64,000 nucleotides of DNA, taken from contig NZ_JACHJN010000006.1 in assembly GCF_014203665.1 (NCBI RefSeq), forward strand, positions 434,001 through 498,000, written 5' to 3'. Below the pieces are notes generated by a model. It saw only the letters and a list, made by a program, of their open reading frames with translations. It did no database searches and was not told the origin of the DNA. Shown here one piece after another: positions 44,081 through 52,620 of the stretch. A program made the translations under genes and the position numbers. Positions within the stretch are counted from its first letter, which is position 1; every line of letters begins with the position of its first letter. The DNA is from Saccharothrix tamanrassetensis (lineage in GTDB: Bacteria > Actinomycetota > Actinomycetes > Mycobacteriales > Pseudonocardiaceae).

Positions 44081-45105
44081 CGTTCGCGCTGACCCTGCAC
44101 GACGCCATCGCGCCCGATCGGCGCCGCAACGCGTGCTGGTCGCCGTACTCGGTGGCCAGTGCGCTGGGCATGCTCGCCGCAGGCGCGCGCGGGGACAGCG
44201 AGCGCGAACTGGTCGCGCTGCTGGGGCCGGGCAACGCCGAGCTGCTCAAGGCTTCCGACGTCGGCGACGACGCGGAGTTCGCGGTCGCCAACACGCTGTG
44301 GGCGTGGGACGCGTTGCCGCTCGACGAGGACTTCCTGGTCGGGCTGGCCGGGTGGCCGGGCGGGAAGGTGCGGTCCGCGCCGTTCCGGGACGACTCCGAA
44401 GGCGCGCGCAAGCTGATCAACGCCGACGTCGCGGACACCACCCGCGGTCTGATCCCGGAGCTGCTGCCGCCCGGCGCGGTCACCGCGGACACGGTGGCGT
44501 CGTTGGTCAACGCCCTGTACCTGAAGTGCGGGTGGGCCGAGGAGTTCCCGGCGCACGACACCGCCCCCCGGCCGTTCCGGGGCGCCGGCGACGTGCCGAC
44601 CATGCGGCTGGAAGCCGACCTGCGCTACGGCCGGGCGGCCGGGTGGGAGGCGGTGGCGCTGGCCGCGCGCGGGGACGTCGAAGCCGTCGTGCTGCTGCCG
44701 GCGGACGGGCTGGGCGCCGTCGACGGTGTGCCCGAGGTGCTGGAAAGCCTTGAGCCGCAACGGGTCGAGCTGTTCCTGCCGAAGCTGGACCTCACCGTGC
44801 CGACGATCCTGGGCGACCCGCTGCGCCGGGTCGGCGTGCGGGCGGTGTTCACCGAGGCGGCCGACCTGACCGGGCTGAGCCCCGATCCCCGGCTGTACGT
44901 GGACGAGGTGCTGCACGAAGCCGTGCTGCGGTTGGACGAGCAGGGTTTCGAGGGTGCGGCGGCCACCGCCGTGATGATGCGCCTGACGTCGGTCGTGCGG
45001 CACCCGCCCGCCCGTACCGTCCGGGTCGACCGGCCCTACCTGCTGCTGGTCCGGCACGCCGGCACCGGCGCGGTCTACTTCCTGGCCCAGGTCGTCGCGC
45101 CCTGA
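44059..45105 (+). CDS. Serpin family protein (intracellular serine protease inhibitor)
   Basis: A 348-residue serpin without signal peptide. ACWSPYSVASALGMLAAGARGDSERELVALL is the N-terminal serpin motif, LVNALYLKCGWAEEF the shutter region, and VDRPYLLLVRHAGTGAVYFLAQVVAP the C-terminal signature. The reactive-loop hinge EGAAATAVMMRL begins at E298 with small residues as in inhibitory serpins. By hinge spacing the scissile bond would fall in or near VVRH, but the P1 residue is uncertain. GTG 44059 has AAGGAGAG upstream. Serpins are sporadic in bacteria. Confidence 0.9.
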   Translation: MPDRAHLTFALTLHDAIAPDRRRNACWSPYSVASALGMLAAGARGDSERELVALLGPGNAELLKASDVGDDAEFAVANTLWAWDALPLDEDFLVGLAGWPGGKVRSAPFRDDSEGARKLINADVADTTRGLIPELLPPGAVTADTVASLVNALYLKCGWAEEFPAHDTAPRPFRGAGDVPTMRLEADLRYGRAAGWEAVALAARGDVEAVVLLPADGLGAVDGVPEVLESLEPQRVELFLPKLDLTVPTILGDPLRRVGVRAVFTEAADLTGLSPDPRLYVDEVLHEAVLRLDEQGFEGAAATAVMMRLTSVVRHPPARTVRVDRPYLLLVRHAGTGAVYFLAQVVAP

Positions 45106-45281
45106 TCCGGGAAGCGCAACTGGAGCCGCATCCCCTCGCCGTCGCGGCCCGGCAGGGCGCACAGCAGCACGGTGCCCCGCTCGCCGTGGCGGACCCGCAC
45201 GGCGCACGAGTCGCCGGTCAGCAGGGTGCCCGCCAGCATGCCGGCGGCTTCGGGGTCGAGTTCGAGGGTGAGGCTGGTCAT
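45075..45281 (-). CDS. Small hypothetical protein (68 aa)
   Basis: MTSLTLELDPEAAGMLAGTLLTGDSCAV, then a beta-rich ending: a compact soluble protein with no known family. It converges on the serpin gene and overlaps its 3' end by 31 bp. Codon use looks coding, but the overlap lowers confidence. Upstream is a CACCT-GA-AGGTG dyad at 45321-45332. Confidence 0.45.
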   Translation of the reverse strand: MTSLTLELDPEAAGMLAGTLLTGDSCAVRVRHGERGTVLLCALPGRDGEGMRLQLRFPDQGATTWARK

Positions 45282-45388
45282 GGGGCACGACGGTATGCCC
45301 TCCGCCACCCCCGACCCAGTCACCTGAAGGTGTCACGTTCGGTCCCGCCGCCCCGTCCCCGGTGTACTGCCCGAGACGAGGAGGGGAC

Positions 45389-45955
45389 ATGCCCAGGATC
45401 CCGACGGTCACCACGAAGCAGGCGAACCCGCTGGTCAAGCTCGCCTACTGGTTCTCCAGGCGCAAGTTCGGCGCGGTGCCCGAGCCGGTCGCGGTGTCGG
45501 CGCACCACCGGAAGCTGCTGATGGCGAGCGCCCGGCACGAACTGGCCGTGGAACGCGGCGCGAGGACGCTGCCGGTGTCGCTGCGCGAACTCGTGGTCTA
45601 CGCCACGGCCGTGAAGCTCGGCTGCTCGTGGTGCGTCGACTTCAGCACCATGCTGACCAAGCACGAGGGGTTGGACGTCGACCGGCTGCGTGAGATCCAC
45701 GTGTACCAATCCTCGGACAAGTACACGGAACTTGAGAAATTGGCACTCGCCTACGCCGACGCGATGACCGGGACGCCGATCGCCGTGACCGACGAACAGG
45801 TCACCGAGCTCGACCGGCGGCTCGGGCACGAGGGCCTGGTGGAACTGACCTACCTGATCGCGCTGGAGAACCAGCGCGGCCGGTTCAACTCCGCGTTCGG
45901 CATCACCGACCAGGGCTTCACCTCCGGCGACGCGTGCCGGGTGCCGATGCCCTGA
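45389..45955 (+). CDS. Carboxymuconolactone decarboxylase/AhpD-like protein
   Basis: A 188-residue AhpD-like all-helical protein. The redox motif CSWCVDF (CxxC with downstream acid and helix) sits in LRELVVYATAVKLGCSWCVDFSTML, which makes an alkylhydroperoxidase-type thiol redox role likely. The start MPRIPTV follows GAGGAGGGG at ideal spacing. A SigJ-type sigma factor gene lies close by; such sigma factors often control CMD-domain partners, and this is inferred here. Confidence 0.88.
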   Translation: MPRIPTVTTKQANPLVKLAYWFSRRKFGAVPEPVAVSAHHRKLLMASARHELAVERGARTLPVSLRELVVYATAVKLGCSWCVDFSTMLTKHEGLDVDRLREIHVYQSSDKYTELEKLALAYADAMTGTPIAVTDEQVTELDRRLGHEGLVELTYLIALENQRGRFNSAFGITDQGFTSGDACRVPMP

Positions 45956-46007
45956 GCCGGTCGGGCGAGGATGGCCGTGTCTCCCGGACGGCCATCCGCC
46001 CCGGCTC
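45954..46007. terminator. Bidirectional hairpin terminator between convergent genes
   Basis: Nested inverted repeats: an outer GAGCCGG (45954-45960) with CCGGCTC (46001-46007), and an inner GATGGCCGT (45970-45978) with ACGGCCATC (45988-45996). They span exactly the gap between the two convergent stops. A strong structure without U-tracts. Confidence 0.7.
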
Positions 46008-46662
46008 AGGCGGTGCGGACGACGAAGTCGAACGTCCCCTGGTAGCGGTTGCCGGTGAGCGGGCCGAGCTTGATCACCGTGTCGCGGACGTAGTACGCGT
46101 CACGGCGGTTGAGCGCCGCCACGTTCATGCCGTACGCCCTGGTGTCGTCCGGGAAGTACAGCTGCGTGGTCAGCACCGGTCCACGCGGTGCCTGCACCTT
46201 GACGTGGATGTGCGGTGTCCGTCCGGGGTAGTCCTTCGGGACGATGGTCTCCAGCGTGTACCTGCCCTGGGCATCGGTGAACTGGTGCCCGCGCATCCGG
46301 TAGGCCGCCGTGTTGTTGTCGTACTGGCCGCGCTGGTCGGCCTGCCAGAAGTCGAGCAGGACGTTGGCCAGGGGACGGCAGCGGATGTCGTACACGAAGC
46401 CGGTCAGACTGAGCAGCACACCCGAGACTCCAGTCGTGCGCAGGTTGGTGCGAAGCGGGGAGTTGCGCCGGAAGTACGGACCCTCGATGACGGGAGGGGT
46501 GTCATCGCCGTCCGTGCACTGCGGGGTGAGGGGCAGGGTCTCACCTTCCGCGAGCGGCGCCCCGGCCAAGCCCACGCCTGCCGCGGTCAACGCCACCGCG
46601 GCCGTGCCGGTGGCGATGAACGAGCGACGTGAGGTGCCGTCCTCGTTGATTACTTCGGTCAT
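46006..46662 (-). CDS. Intradiol ring-cleavage dioxygenase-like protein (Tat substrate)
   Basis: A 218-residue protein with twin-arginine signal SRRSFIATGTAAVALTAAG. The dioxygenase core has the non-haem Fe(III) ligand pattern Tyr (GQYDNN), Tyr (GRYTLETI) and HxH (TPHIHVKV), as in intradiol dioxygenases. The catechol-dioxygenase N-terminal dimer domain is absent, so this is a short exported member whose substrate is unclear. A DasR-like palindrome lies 48 bp upstream of the start. Confidence 0.88.
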   Translation of the reverse strand: MTEVINEDGTSRRSFIATGTAAVALTAAGVGLAGAPLAEGETLPLTPQCTDGDDTPPVIEGPYFRRNSPLRTNLRTTGVSGVLLSLTGFVYDIRCRPLANVLLDFWQADQRGQYDNNTAAYRMRGHQFTDAQGRYTLETIVPKDYPGRTPHIHVKVQAPRGPVLTTQLYFPDDTRAYGMNVAALNRRDAYYVRDTVIKLGPLTGNRYQGTFDFVVRTA

Positions 46663-46709
46663 GTAAGGCGTTCCTTCCTGGTGGGAAAGGCGGCGCCATT
46701 AACGCTAGC

Positions 46710-46723
46710 TTGGTCTAGACCAA
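46710..46723. promoter_or_regulatory. TTGGTCTAGACCAA palindrome, DasR/GntR-type operator
   Basis: A perfect 14-bp palindrome upstream of the dioxygenase gene. Its core TGGTCTAGACCA equals the core of the DasR-responsive element (A[CG]TGGTCTAGACCA[CG]T) bound by GntR/HutC-family regulators. The flanks deviate (CT on one side, CG on the other). No GntR gene lies nearby, so control in trans is inferred. Confidence 0.65.
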
Positions 46724-46800
46724 CGCGGATCTGCCGTTCAGTTCACTCCGTGTGAAGGGTTGATTGCTCCGCGTGGCCCTGTGTCGACCCCGCGCGGGTT

Positions 46801-47691
46801 TCAGAACCGCACGTGGCCGAGCTTGTCCGGGTTGGCGAAGTCGTAGACCACGGCCACCTTCCCGTCCCGCACCACGAACGTGCTCACCCGCGCGGCCAGG
46901 TTGCCCTGCGCCCGGAACTTGATCCCCAGGTCGCCGTTGACCAGCACCGGCTCGCCGCCGGGCAGGCCCTCGTACCGGCGCATCAGGCCCAGGATGAAGC
47001 GGGACACCTTGTCCGCGCCGGAGACCGTGTTGATCGCCGTGCGCGCCTTGCCGCCGCCGTCGCCCACCACCGTGACGTCCGGGTGCAGCAGGCCGACCAC
47101 CGCGTCCACGTCGCCGGAGGCCAGCGCGGCCACGAACCGCTCCAGCACCTCGCGCTGCTCGTCCAGCGCCACGCGGGGTGGCGGGGGAGCGTCGGAGGCC
47201 GCGCGACGGCCCCGTGACGCGTGCTGGCGGGCCGTGGCGACCGTGCAGCCCAACGTCTCCGCGATCGACTCGAACGGCACCCCGAACGCGTCGTGCAGCA
47301 CGAACGCCACCCGCTGCTCGGGGGTGAGCCGGTCCAGCACCACCAGCGCCGCCATCCGCACGCCGTCGTCCCGGACCACCGCCTCCAGCGGGTCGTCCTC
47401 CCACGACGTGACCAGCGGCTCGGGCAGCCACTGGCCCACGTACTTCTCCCGCCGCACGGCCGCCGACCGCAGCCGGTCCAGGCAGATCCGCCCCACCACG
47501 GTGGTCAGCCAGCCGCGCAGCTCCCGGATCTCCTCCCGCGCCTGCCCGGACAGCCGGGTCAGCCGCAGCCACGCCTCCTGCACCGCGTCCTCCGCGTCGG
47601 CCACGCTGCCGGTGAGCCGGTAGGCGACGCCGATCAGGTGCGACCGGTGCTCGGTGAAGGTGGCGGCCAGGGTCTGCTCGGCGGCGGTCAC
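46801..47691 (-). CDS. ECF sigma factor, SigJ type with SnoaL-like C-terminal domain
   Basis: A 296-residue ECF41-like sigma factor. Region 2 is RSHLIGVAYRLTGSVADAEDAVQEAWLRL and region 4 LTPEQRVAFVLHDAFGVPFESIAETLGCTVATARQHASRGRR. The C-terminal 110 residues (LERFVAALASGDVDAVVGLLHPDVTVVGDGGGKART) form a SnoaL/NTF2-like regulatory domain. Such factors often control adjacent AhpD/CMD-type genes; here one lies 1.7 kb away. GTG 47691 follows from the alignment start. Confidence 0.9.
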   Translation of the reverse strand: MTAAEQTLAATFTEHRSHLIGVAYRLTGSVADAEDAVQEAWLRLTRLSGQAREEIRELRGWLTTVVGRICLDRLRSAAVRREKYVGQWLPEPLVTSWEDDPLEAVVRDDGVRMAALVVLDRLTPEQRVAFVLHDAFGVPFESIAETLGCTVATARQHASRGRRAASDAPPPPRVALDEQREVLERFVAALASGDVDAVVGLLHPDVTVVGDGGGKARTAINTVSGADKVSRFILGLMRRYEGLPGGEPVLVNGDLGIKFRAQGNLAARVSTFVVRDGKVAVVYDFANPDKLGHVRF

Positions 47692-47725
47692 GCCCTCCAG
47701 TCTGCCGGCACTAGACTCGCCGACT

Positions 47726-49615
47726 GTGGCAGGACGAATCCGGGACAGCGATATCGCGTTGGTGCGGGACCGCAGCCGGATCGACGAGGTCGTCGGCGAC
47801 CACGTCTCGCTGCGGCGGGCGGGCGGCGGCGCGCTGAAGGGCCTGTGCCCGTTCCACGACGAGAAGTCGCCCAGCTTCAACGTCCGTCCCACGCACGGCA
47901 CGTACCACTGCTTCGGCTGCGGCGAGGGCGGCGACGTGATCGCCTTCGTGATGAAGGTCGAGCACCTGGGTTTCGTGGAGGCCGTCGAACGGCTCGCCGA
48001 CCGCGCCGGCATCCAGCTCACCTACGAGGGCGGCGGCGCGACCGTCCAGCGCGACCGCGGCACCCGCAGCAGGCTCATCGAGGCGCACCGGGCCGCCGCC
48101 GAGTTCTACGCCGAGCAGCTCGCCACCCCGGACGCGATGCCCGCGCGCGAGTTCCTGGCGCAGCGCGGCTTCGACGAGTCGGCCGCCCGGGTGTTCGGCT
48201 GCGGGTTCGCGCCGGCGGGCTGGGACCGGCTCACCAAGCACCTGCTGGGCCGGGGCTTCGAGCTGACCGAGCTGATCAAGGCGCAGCTGTCCAAGGAGGG
48301 CAGGCAGGGCCCGATCGACCGGTTCCACCGCCGGCTGCTGTGGCCGATCCGGGACATGGGCGGGGACGTGGTCGGCTTCGGCGCGCGCCGGATCTTCGAC
48401 GACGACCAGATCCAGGCCAAGTACCTCAACACCAGCGAGAGCCCGATCTACAAGAAGTCGCAGGTGTTGTTCGGGCTCGACCTGGCCAAGCGGGAGATCG
48501 CCAAGCGGCGGCAGGCGGTCGTGGTCGAGGGCTACACCGACGTGATGGCGATGCACCTCGCGGGCGTGCCCACGGCGGTCGCGTCGTGCGGCACGGCGTT
48601 CGGCACGGAGCACATGACCGTGCTGCGGCGCCTGCTCATCGACGACGACCTCAACGGCGAGGTGATCTTCACCTTCGACGGGGACGCGGCCGGGCAGAAG
48701 GCGGCGCTCAAGGCGTTCGACGGCGAGCAGCAGTTCTCCGCGCAGACCTACATCGCGATCGCGCCGGACGGCATGGACCCGTGCGAGCTGCGCCAGGCCA
48801 AGGGCGACGTGGCGGTGCGCGACCTGGTGGCCCGGCGCACCCCGCTGTTCGAGTTCGCCATCAGGACCCAGTTGCAGGCCTACGACCTGGACTCGGTGGA
48901 CGGCCGGGTCGAGGCGCTGAAGAAGATGGTGCCGTTCGTCGCGCAGATCAAGGACCGCGCCAAGCGGGACGGGTACGCCACGAAGCTCGCCTGGTGGGTC
49001 GGCTGGGACGACGAGTCGGCCGTGGTGCGGCGGGTGCGCGAGACGGCGACCGGGCGTGCGCCCGCGAAGGGCCGGCCGCGCGCGGCGGACCCGAACCAGG
49101 GTGCGCTCGCCGTGGAGGTGGACGGCCCGTCGCGGCCGGATCCGCGCGATCCGGAGCTGCTGCCCCAGCGGGAGGCGTTGAAGGCCGCGTTGCAGCTGCC
49201 CGAGATGGCCGGGCCGAGCTACGACTCGCTGCCCGACGAGGTGTTCACGCACCCCGTCTACCAGGCGCTGCACCAGGCGATCCGGGACGCGGGCGGGGTG
49301 TCCGGCGGGCTGTCCGGGCCCGCGTTCCTGGACGCGGTGAGCCGGCGCTGCGACCAGCAGGTGGTCCGGTCGGTGCTGACCGAGCTGTCCGTGGAGGCGC
49401 TGCAGGTGCGCGCGGACGAGTACCGGTACGTGCAGAGCGTGCTGGCCCGGCTGCAGCAGCGGTTGGTGGGCTCGCAGATCGTGGAGATCAAGTCGCGGCT
49501 GCGGCGGGTGTCGCCGATCGAGGAGGCCGACGAGTACCGCGCGCTGTTCGGCGACCTGATCGCGCTGGAGGAGTACCACAAGGAACTGCGTGACCAATCG
49601 GTTGGCGGGCTGTGA
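47726..49615 (+). CDS. dnaG: DNA primase
   Basis: A 629-residue replicative primase. The N-terminal CHC2 zinc finger (LCPFHDEKSPSF, YHCFGCGEGGDV) is followed by the catalytic core with the Toprim motif VVVEGYTDVMAMHLAGV and FTFDGDAAGQKAA. The C-terminal part is the DnaB-interaction domain. It makes RNA primers at the replication fork. TAGACT (47712-47717) lies 8 nt before the GTG start and no Shine-Dalgarno sequence is present, pointing to leaderless transcription. Confidence 0.97.
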   Translation: MAGRIRDSDIALVRDRSRIDEVVGDHVSLRRAGGGALKGLCPFHDEKSPSFNVRPTHGTYHCFGCGEGGDVIAFVMKVEHLGFVEAVERLADRAGIQLTYEGGGATVQRDRGTRSRLIEAHRAAAEFYAEQLATPDAMPAREFLAQRGFDESAARVFGCGFAPAGWDRLTKHLLGRGFELTELIKAQLSKEGRQGPIDRFHRRLLWPIRDMGGDVVGFGARRIFDDDQIQAKYLNTSESPIYKKSQVLFGLDLAKREIAKRRQAVVVEGYTDVMAMHLAGVPTAVASCGTAFGTEHMTVLRRLLIDDDLNGEVIFTFDGDAAGQKAALKAFDGEQQFSAQTYIAIAPDGMDPCELRQAKGDVAVRDLVARRTPLFEFAIRTQLQAYDLDSVDGRVEALKKMVPFVAQIKDRAKRDGYATKLAWWVGWDDESAVVRRVRETATGRAPAKGRPRAADPNQGALAVEVDGPSRPDPRDPELLPQREALKAALQLPEMAGPSYDSLPDEVFTHPVYQALHQAIRDAGGVSGGLSGPAFLDAVSRRCDQQVVRSVLTELSVEALQVRADEYRYVQSVLARLQQRLVGSQIVEIKSRLRRVSPIEEADEYRALFGDLIALEEYHKELRDQSVGGL

Positions 49616-50124
49616 TGGGGCTGTGGCGCAGGTTGTTCGGCTCGGGCGCGCCCGACGGGTTCACCGGTGGGCTCGCGCCGGACGAGCACGTGCTCGCATC
49701 GGCCGCGGTCGGCGACGGGTTCCTGGTCGCCTCGACGCTGGGGCTGTGGCTGCCGGGTCCGCGCCGGGTCGGCTGGCACCTGGTCAGCAAGGCCTCGTGG
49801 AGCGGAACGGCGTTGACCGTGGTCGAGGCCGAGGAGGACGGCGCGGCGGGGCAGGCCGTGCTGCTGCGCGACCTGCCGCCGCAGCGGTTCCCGCTGGCCG
49901 AGCCGGGCAAGGTGCCGGAGGTCGTGCACGCGCGGGTGACCGGGTCGATCCGGTCGCGGGAGCACCGTGCGGACGTGGGCGCCTGGTTCGTGCAGCGCAA
50001 GGTGCCCGGCCGGGACGGCGTGGTGCTCCAGGTGCGGCCGGACGCGGGCGCGGACGCCGAGTTGGTCCGCAGGGTCGCGGCGGAGGTGGCCGCGAAGATC
50101 GCGGCGTTGCGCACGGTCGACTAG
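49612..50124 (+). CDS. Conserved hypothetical protein downstream of dnaG
   Basis: A 170-residue soluble protein of beta-rich character: LAPDEHVLASAAVGDGFLVASTLGLWLPGPRRVGWHLVSKASWSG. Proteins of this type are commonly found directly after dnaG in actinobacteria. No catalytic motif is recognised. The start overlaps the dnaG stop (GTGA, with ATG 3 bp later as an alternative), so it is translationally coupled. Confidence 0.75.
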   Translation: MMGLWRRLFGSGAPDGFTGGLAPDEHVLASAAVGDGFLVASTLGLWLPGPRRVGWHLVSKASWSGTALTVVEAEEDGAAGQAVLLRDLPPQRFPLAEPGKVPEVVHARVTGSIRSREHRADVGAWFVQRKVPGRDGVVLQVRPDAGADAELVRRVAAEVAAKIAALRTVD

Positions 50125-50130
50125 TGGCAG

Positions 50131-50165
50131 CAGTACGCGCGTACGGTATCAGTACGTCCGTACTG
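50131..50165. promoter_or_regulatory. Two tandem CAGTACG-N2-CGTAC(T/G)G operators
   Basis: CAGTACG-CG-CGTACGG (50131-50146) and the perfect dyad CAGTACG-TC-CGTACTG (50150-50165) are spaced 19 bp apart, just upstream of the methyltransferase gene's GGAGG. Size and symmetry resemble TetR-type operators. No regulator gene of that family is in the window. Confidence 0.65.
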
Positions 50166-50180
50166 TAACTGGAGGTGCGC

Positions 50181-50927
50181 ATGTGGGATCCGGTCGAGTA
50201 CCTGTCGTTCGCCGACCACCGGTCACGGCCCTTCCACGAGTTGATGGCCCGCGTGGGCGCGGAATCGCCCCGTCGGGTGGTCGACCTGGGCTGCGGTCCG
50301 GGCAACCTGACGGCGACCCTGGTCGACCGCTGGCCGTCGGCCGTGGTGGAGGCGCTGGACTCGTCGCCGGAGATGGTGCGGGCCGCCAGGGTGCGCGGGC
50401 TGGACGCGCGGGTGGGGGACGTGGCGGCGTGGCAGCCCGCGCCGGACACGGACGTCGTGGTGACCAACGCGGTGTTGCAGTGGGTGCCGGGACACGAGGA
50501 CCTGCTGCGGCATTGGGTGGACGCGCTGCCGCCCGGGGCGTGGCTGGCGATGCAGGTGCCGGGGAACTTCGACGGTCCCTCGCACGCGCTCGTGCGGGCG
50601 CTCGTGGCGGCCTCCTGGCCGTCGCTGGCAGGCCTGGTGCGGGCGTCGCCGGTGCTCGACCCGGCGGGGTACGCGGACGTGCTGGGCGCCGCCGAGGTGG
50701 ACGCCTGGGAGACGACCTACCTCCAGCGGCTGGACGGGCCGGACGCCGTGCTGGAGTGGATCACCGGCACGGCACTGCGGCCCATCCGCGCGGCGCTGGA
50801 CGACGCGGACTGGGCCGGGTTCCGGGCGCGACTCGCGCCGCTGCTGCGCGAGGCGTACCCGGAACGGGCGGACGGGACCACCTGGTTCCCGTTCCGCCGC
50901 ATCTTCGCCGTGGCGAGGGTCCGCTGA
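50181..50927 (+). CDS. Trans-aconitate 2-methyltransferase-like SAM methyltransferase
   Basis: A 248-residue class I methyltransferase. Motif I is [20 protein letters not shown], followed by [11 protein letters not shown] and [17 protein letters not shown]. The N-terminal [22 protein letters not shown] and the C-terminal [31 protein letters not shown] are the pattern of Tam, which methylates trans-aconitate formed from aconitate. ATG 50181 has GGAGG at good spacing. Two tandem operator copies precede it. Confidence 0.87.
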   Translation: MWDPVEYLSFADHRSRPFHELMARVGAESPRRVVDLGCGPGNLTATLVDRWPSAVVEALDSSPEMVRAARVRGLDARVGDVAAWQPAPDTDVVVTNAVLQWVPGHEDLLRHWVDALPPGAWLAMQVPGNFDGPSHALVRALVAASWPSLAGLVRASPVLDPAGYADVLGAAEVDAWETTYLQRLDGPDAVLEWITGTALRPIRAALDDADWAGFRARLAPLLREAYPERADGTTWFPFRRIFAVARVR

Positions 50928-51167
50928 TCAGGTGGCGTTGGCGCGCGGGATGACCGGATCCCGCCGGTGCCCGTTGGCGTTGTGCGAGGCGGACCGCCCG
51001 AAGCCGGTCTTCTCCCCGACCTTGGCCCGCACGATGCCGGCCGCCCCCTGTACCGCGGGGTGGTCGACGACCGCCCGGAACCCGCGGGCGATCTGGTCGT
51101 AGCGGTGCCGCCCCGCCCGGGCGCCGAGGACGTAGCCGACGGCCGCGCCCAACAGGATGCCCTTCAT
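50928..51167 (-). CDS. Small YtxH-like protein
   Basis: A 79-residue protein: KGILLGAAVGYVLGARAGRHRYDQIARGF (Gly-rich hydrophobic segment followed by basic residues) and a polar C-terminus. The layout resembles YtxH-like membrane-associated stress proteins. Good AGGAGA site before the ATG. It abuts the methyltransferase gene tail to tail. Confidence 0.65.
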   Translation of the reverse strand: MKGILLGAAVGYVLGARAGRHRYDQIARGFRAVVDHPAVQGAAGIVRAKVGEKTGFGRSASHNANGHRRDPVIPRANAT

Positions 51168-51305
51168 GAGGTCTCCTCTCCTGGTCGAAGTGCCTGGTCA
51201 CGTCCCATCCTGCCGGAAGCGGAGGGGGTGTGTGCGAGCACTGTTCCGGATGCGCTAGAGTTATGTCCCGTCAGGCCGACGAGGCCCGGCGAGACAACCG
51301 AACAT

Positions 51306-51377
51306 TCCCCCTTAGCTCAATGGCAGAGCATTCGACTGTTAATCGAAGGGTTACTGGTTCGAATCCAGTAGGGGGAG
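51306..51377 (+). tRNA. tRNA-Asn (GTT)
   Basis: Complete cloverleaf: acceptor TCCCCCT with AGGGGGA, D-arm GCTC/GAGC, anticodon arm TTCGA-CTGTTAA-TCGAA with anticodon GTT, T-arm ACTGG-TTCGAAT-CCAGT, and discriminator G. No encoded full CCA follows (GCAT). Confidence 0.95.
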
Positions 51378-51385
51378 CATTCGCC

Positions 51386-51423
51386 CAGGTCAGCCCTGTC
51401 CACTGCGGACGGGGGCTGACCTG
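51386..51423 (+). terminator. Stem-loop terminator after tRNA-Asn
   Basis: A perfect 11-bp stem CAGGTCAGCCC / GGGCTGACCTG with an inner extension (GTCC/GGAC), starting 9 nt after the tRNA. Followed by TTCC only. Position and strength make it the likely tRNA terminator. Confidence 0.7.
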
Positions 51424-51613
51424 TTCCGGTCCGGCGCATGTTCTGCCCACACCCTTCGTGACGTCGCACGCGTTGTCTGCGATCGTCCCCAGGATGGCCG
51501 CCGAGCCGGTCGGCGAAACCTTCCGCGTGAAGTACCCGTGCCGGGACGTCGACACCCCGGGACCACCCGTTCGTCACACCTCCAGGTGGTACGGGTGCGG
51601 CAGTCTTGACGAC

Positions 51614-52459
51614 ATGCCGGACCGTTTCGCCAACCGCCGCCTGATCGAGTCCCTGGACCCCGAACGCGACCACCAGCGCATCCTGCGGGTGTCCTCGGCC
51701 TACGAGTTCCCGTGGGACTACGTGCGGGCGCTGGAGTTCGCCCTCTTCAAGACCTACTGCGTGCCGTCCATCTCGGGGCTGCTGGCCAGGACCGGCGAGT
51801 TCGAGCGGCGGGCGCAGAAGCGCTACGACGACACCGCGCTGCTCATGGCGGAGCTGGTGGACCACGGCTACGACTCGCCGCGCGGCAAGGAGGCGCTGCG
51901 GGTGGTGAACCGCCTGCACGGGCGGTACGAGATCGCGAACGACGACATGAGGTACGTGCTGTCGACGTTCGTCTACGAGCCGATCGACTGGTTGGAACAG
52001 TTCGGCTGGCGACCGTTGACCGAGCAGGAGCGCCTGGCGGCGTTCCACTTCTACCGCGCCGTGGGCGAACGGATGGCGATCAGGGACGTGCCGGACAGCT
52101 ACGAGGAGTTCCGCGCGTTCAAGCGGGCGTACGAGGAGGAGCACTTCGTCTACCACGACACGAACCGCCGCATCGGCCAGTACACCCTCGACCTGTTCTG
52201 CTCCTGGTACCCCGCACCCCGAGCCCTCACGTCCCGCGCCGTCGTGGCCCTGCTGGACCCCCGCATGACCGACGCGTTCGGCTTCACCCCGCCGCCGTCG
52301 TGGCTGGGCGACCTCGAACGCCGTGCCCTGCGCCTGCGGGCCCGAGCCGTCCGCCGCCTCCCACCCCGCAGAACCCCACGCCTGACCAACGACCCGACCA
52401 ACCGCACGTACCCCGGCTACCCGACCGGCTACCGACCGTCCGATCTCGGAGCCCCGTAG
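51614..52459 (+). CDS. MpaB-like oxygenase (DUF2236)
   Basis: A 281-residue protein of the MpaB/latex-clearing-protein superfamily. YEFPWDYVRALEFALFKTYCVPSISGLLARTGEFERRAQKRYDDTALLMAELVDHG and NRLHGRYEIANDDMRYVLSTFVYEPIDW (the RLHGRY-type segment usually contacts haem b) are characteristic. Members are haem-dependent oxygenases of unknown range. The C-terminal tail is basic and Pro-rich. The ATG is chosen by family N-terminus, since a longer in-frame ORF would run over tRNA-Asn. Confidence 0.85.
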   Translation: MPDRFANRRLIESLDPERDHQRILRVSSAYEFPWDYVRALEFALFKTYCVPSISGLLARTGEFERRAQKRYDDTALLMAELVDHGYDSPRGKEALRVVNRLHGRYEIANDDMRYVLSTFVYEPIDWLEQFGWRPLTEQERLAAFHFYRAVGERMAIRDVPDSYEEFRAFKRAYEEEHFVYHDTNRRIGQYTLDLFCSWYPAPRALTSRAVVALLDPRMTDAFGFTPPPSWLGDLERRALRLRARAVRRLPPRRTPRLTNDPTNRTYPGYPTGYRPSDLGAP

Positions 52460-52545
52460 CCGCTTTGCACACGGGTTGGTCACGTGCTGCCGGGTTGCCG
52501 AGACGCGGAGACCGCTGATCTGTACTCTCCTGAACCGCACATCAG

Positions 52546-52620
52546 GGGGCTGTAGCTCAGCTGGTCAGAGCAGCGGACTCATAATCCGTCAGGTCGTGGG
52601 TTCGAGCCCCACCGGCCCCA
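52546..52620 (+). tRNA. tRNA-Met (CAT), elongator type
   Basis: 75-nt cloverleaf: acceptor GGGGCTG with CGGCCCC (one G-T pair), D-arm GCTC, anticodon arm GCGGA-CTCATAA-TCCGT with anticodon CAT, T-arm GTGGG-TTCGAGC-CCCAC, and discriminator A. CAT could also mean tRNA-Ile2 (lysidine-modified); initiator tRNA is unlikely because the first pair is G-C. It borders an island-like region. Confidence 0.88.

Noticed and set aside
51230-51613. Open frame running through tRNA-Asn into the MpaB-like gene
   Set aside because: It crosses the tRNA and its terminator hairpin; the MpaB family N-terminus fits the ATG at 51614.
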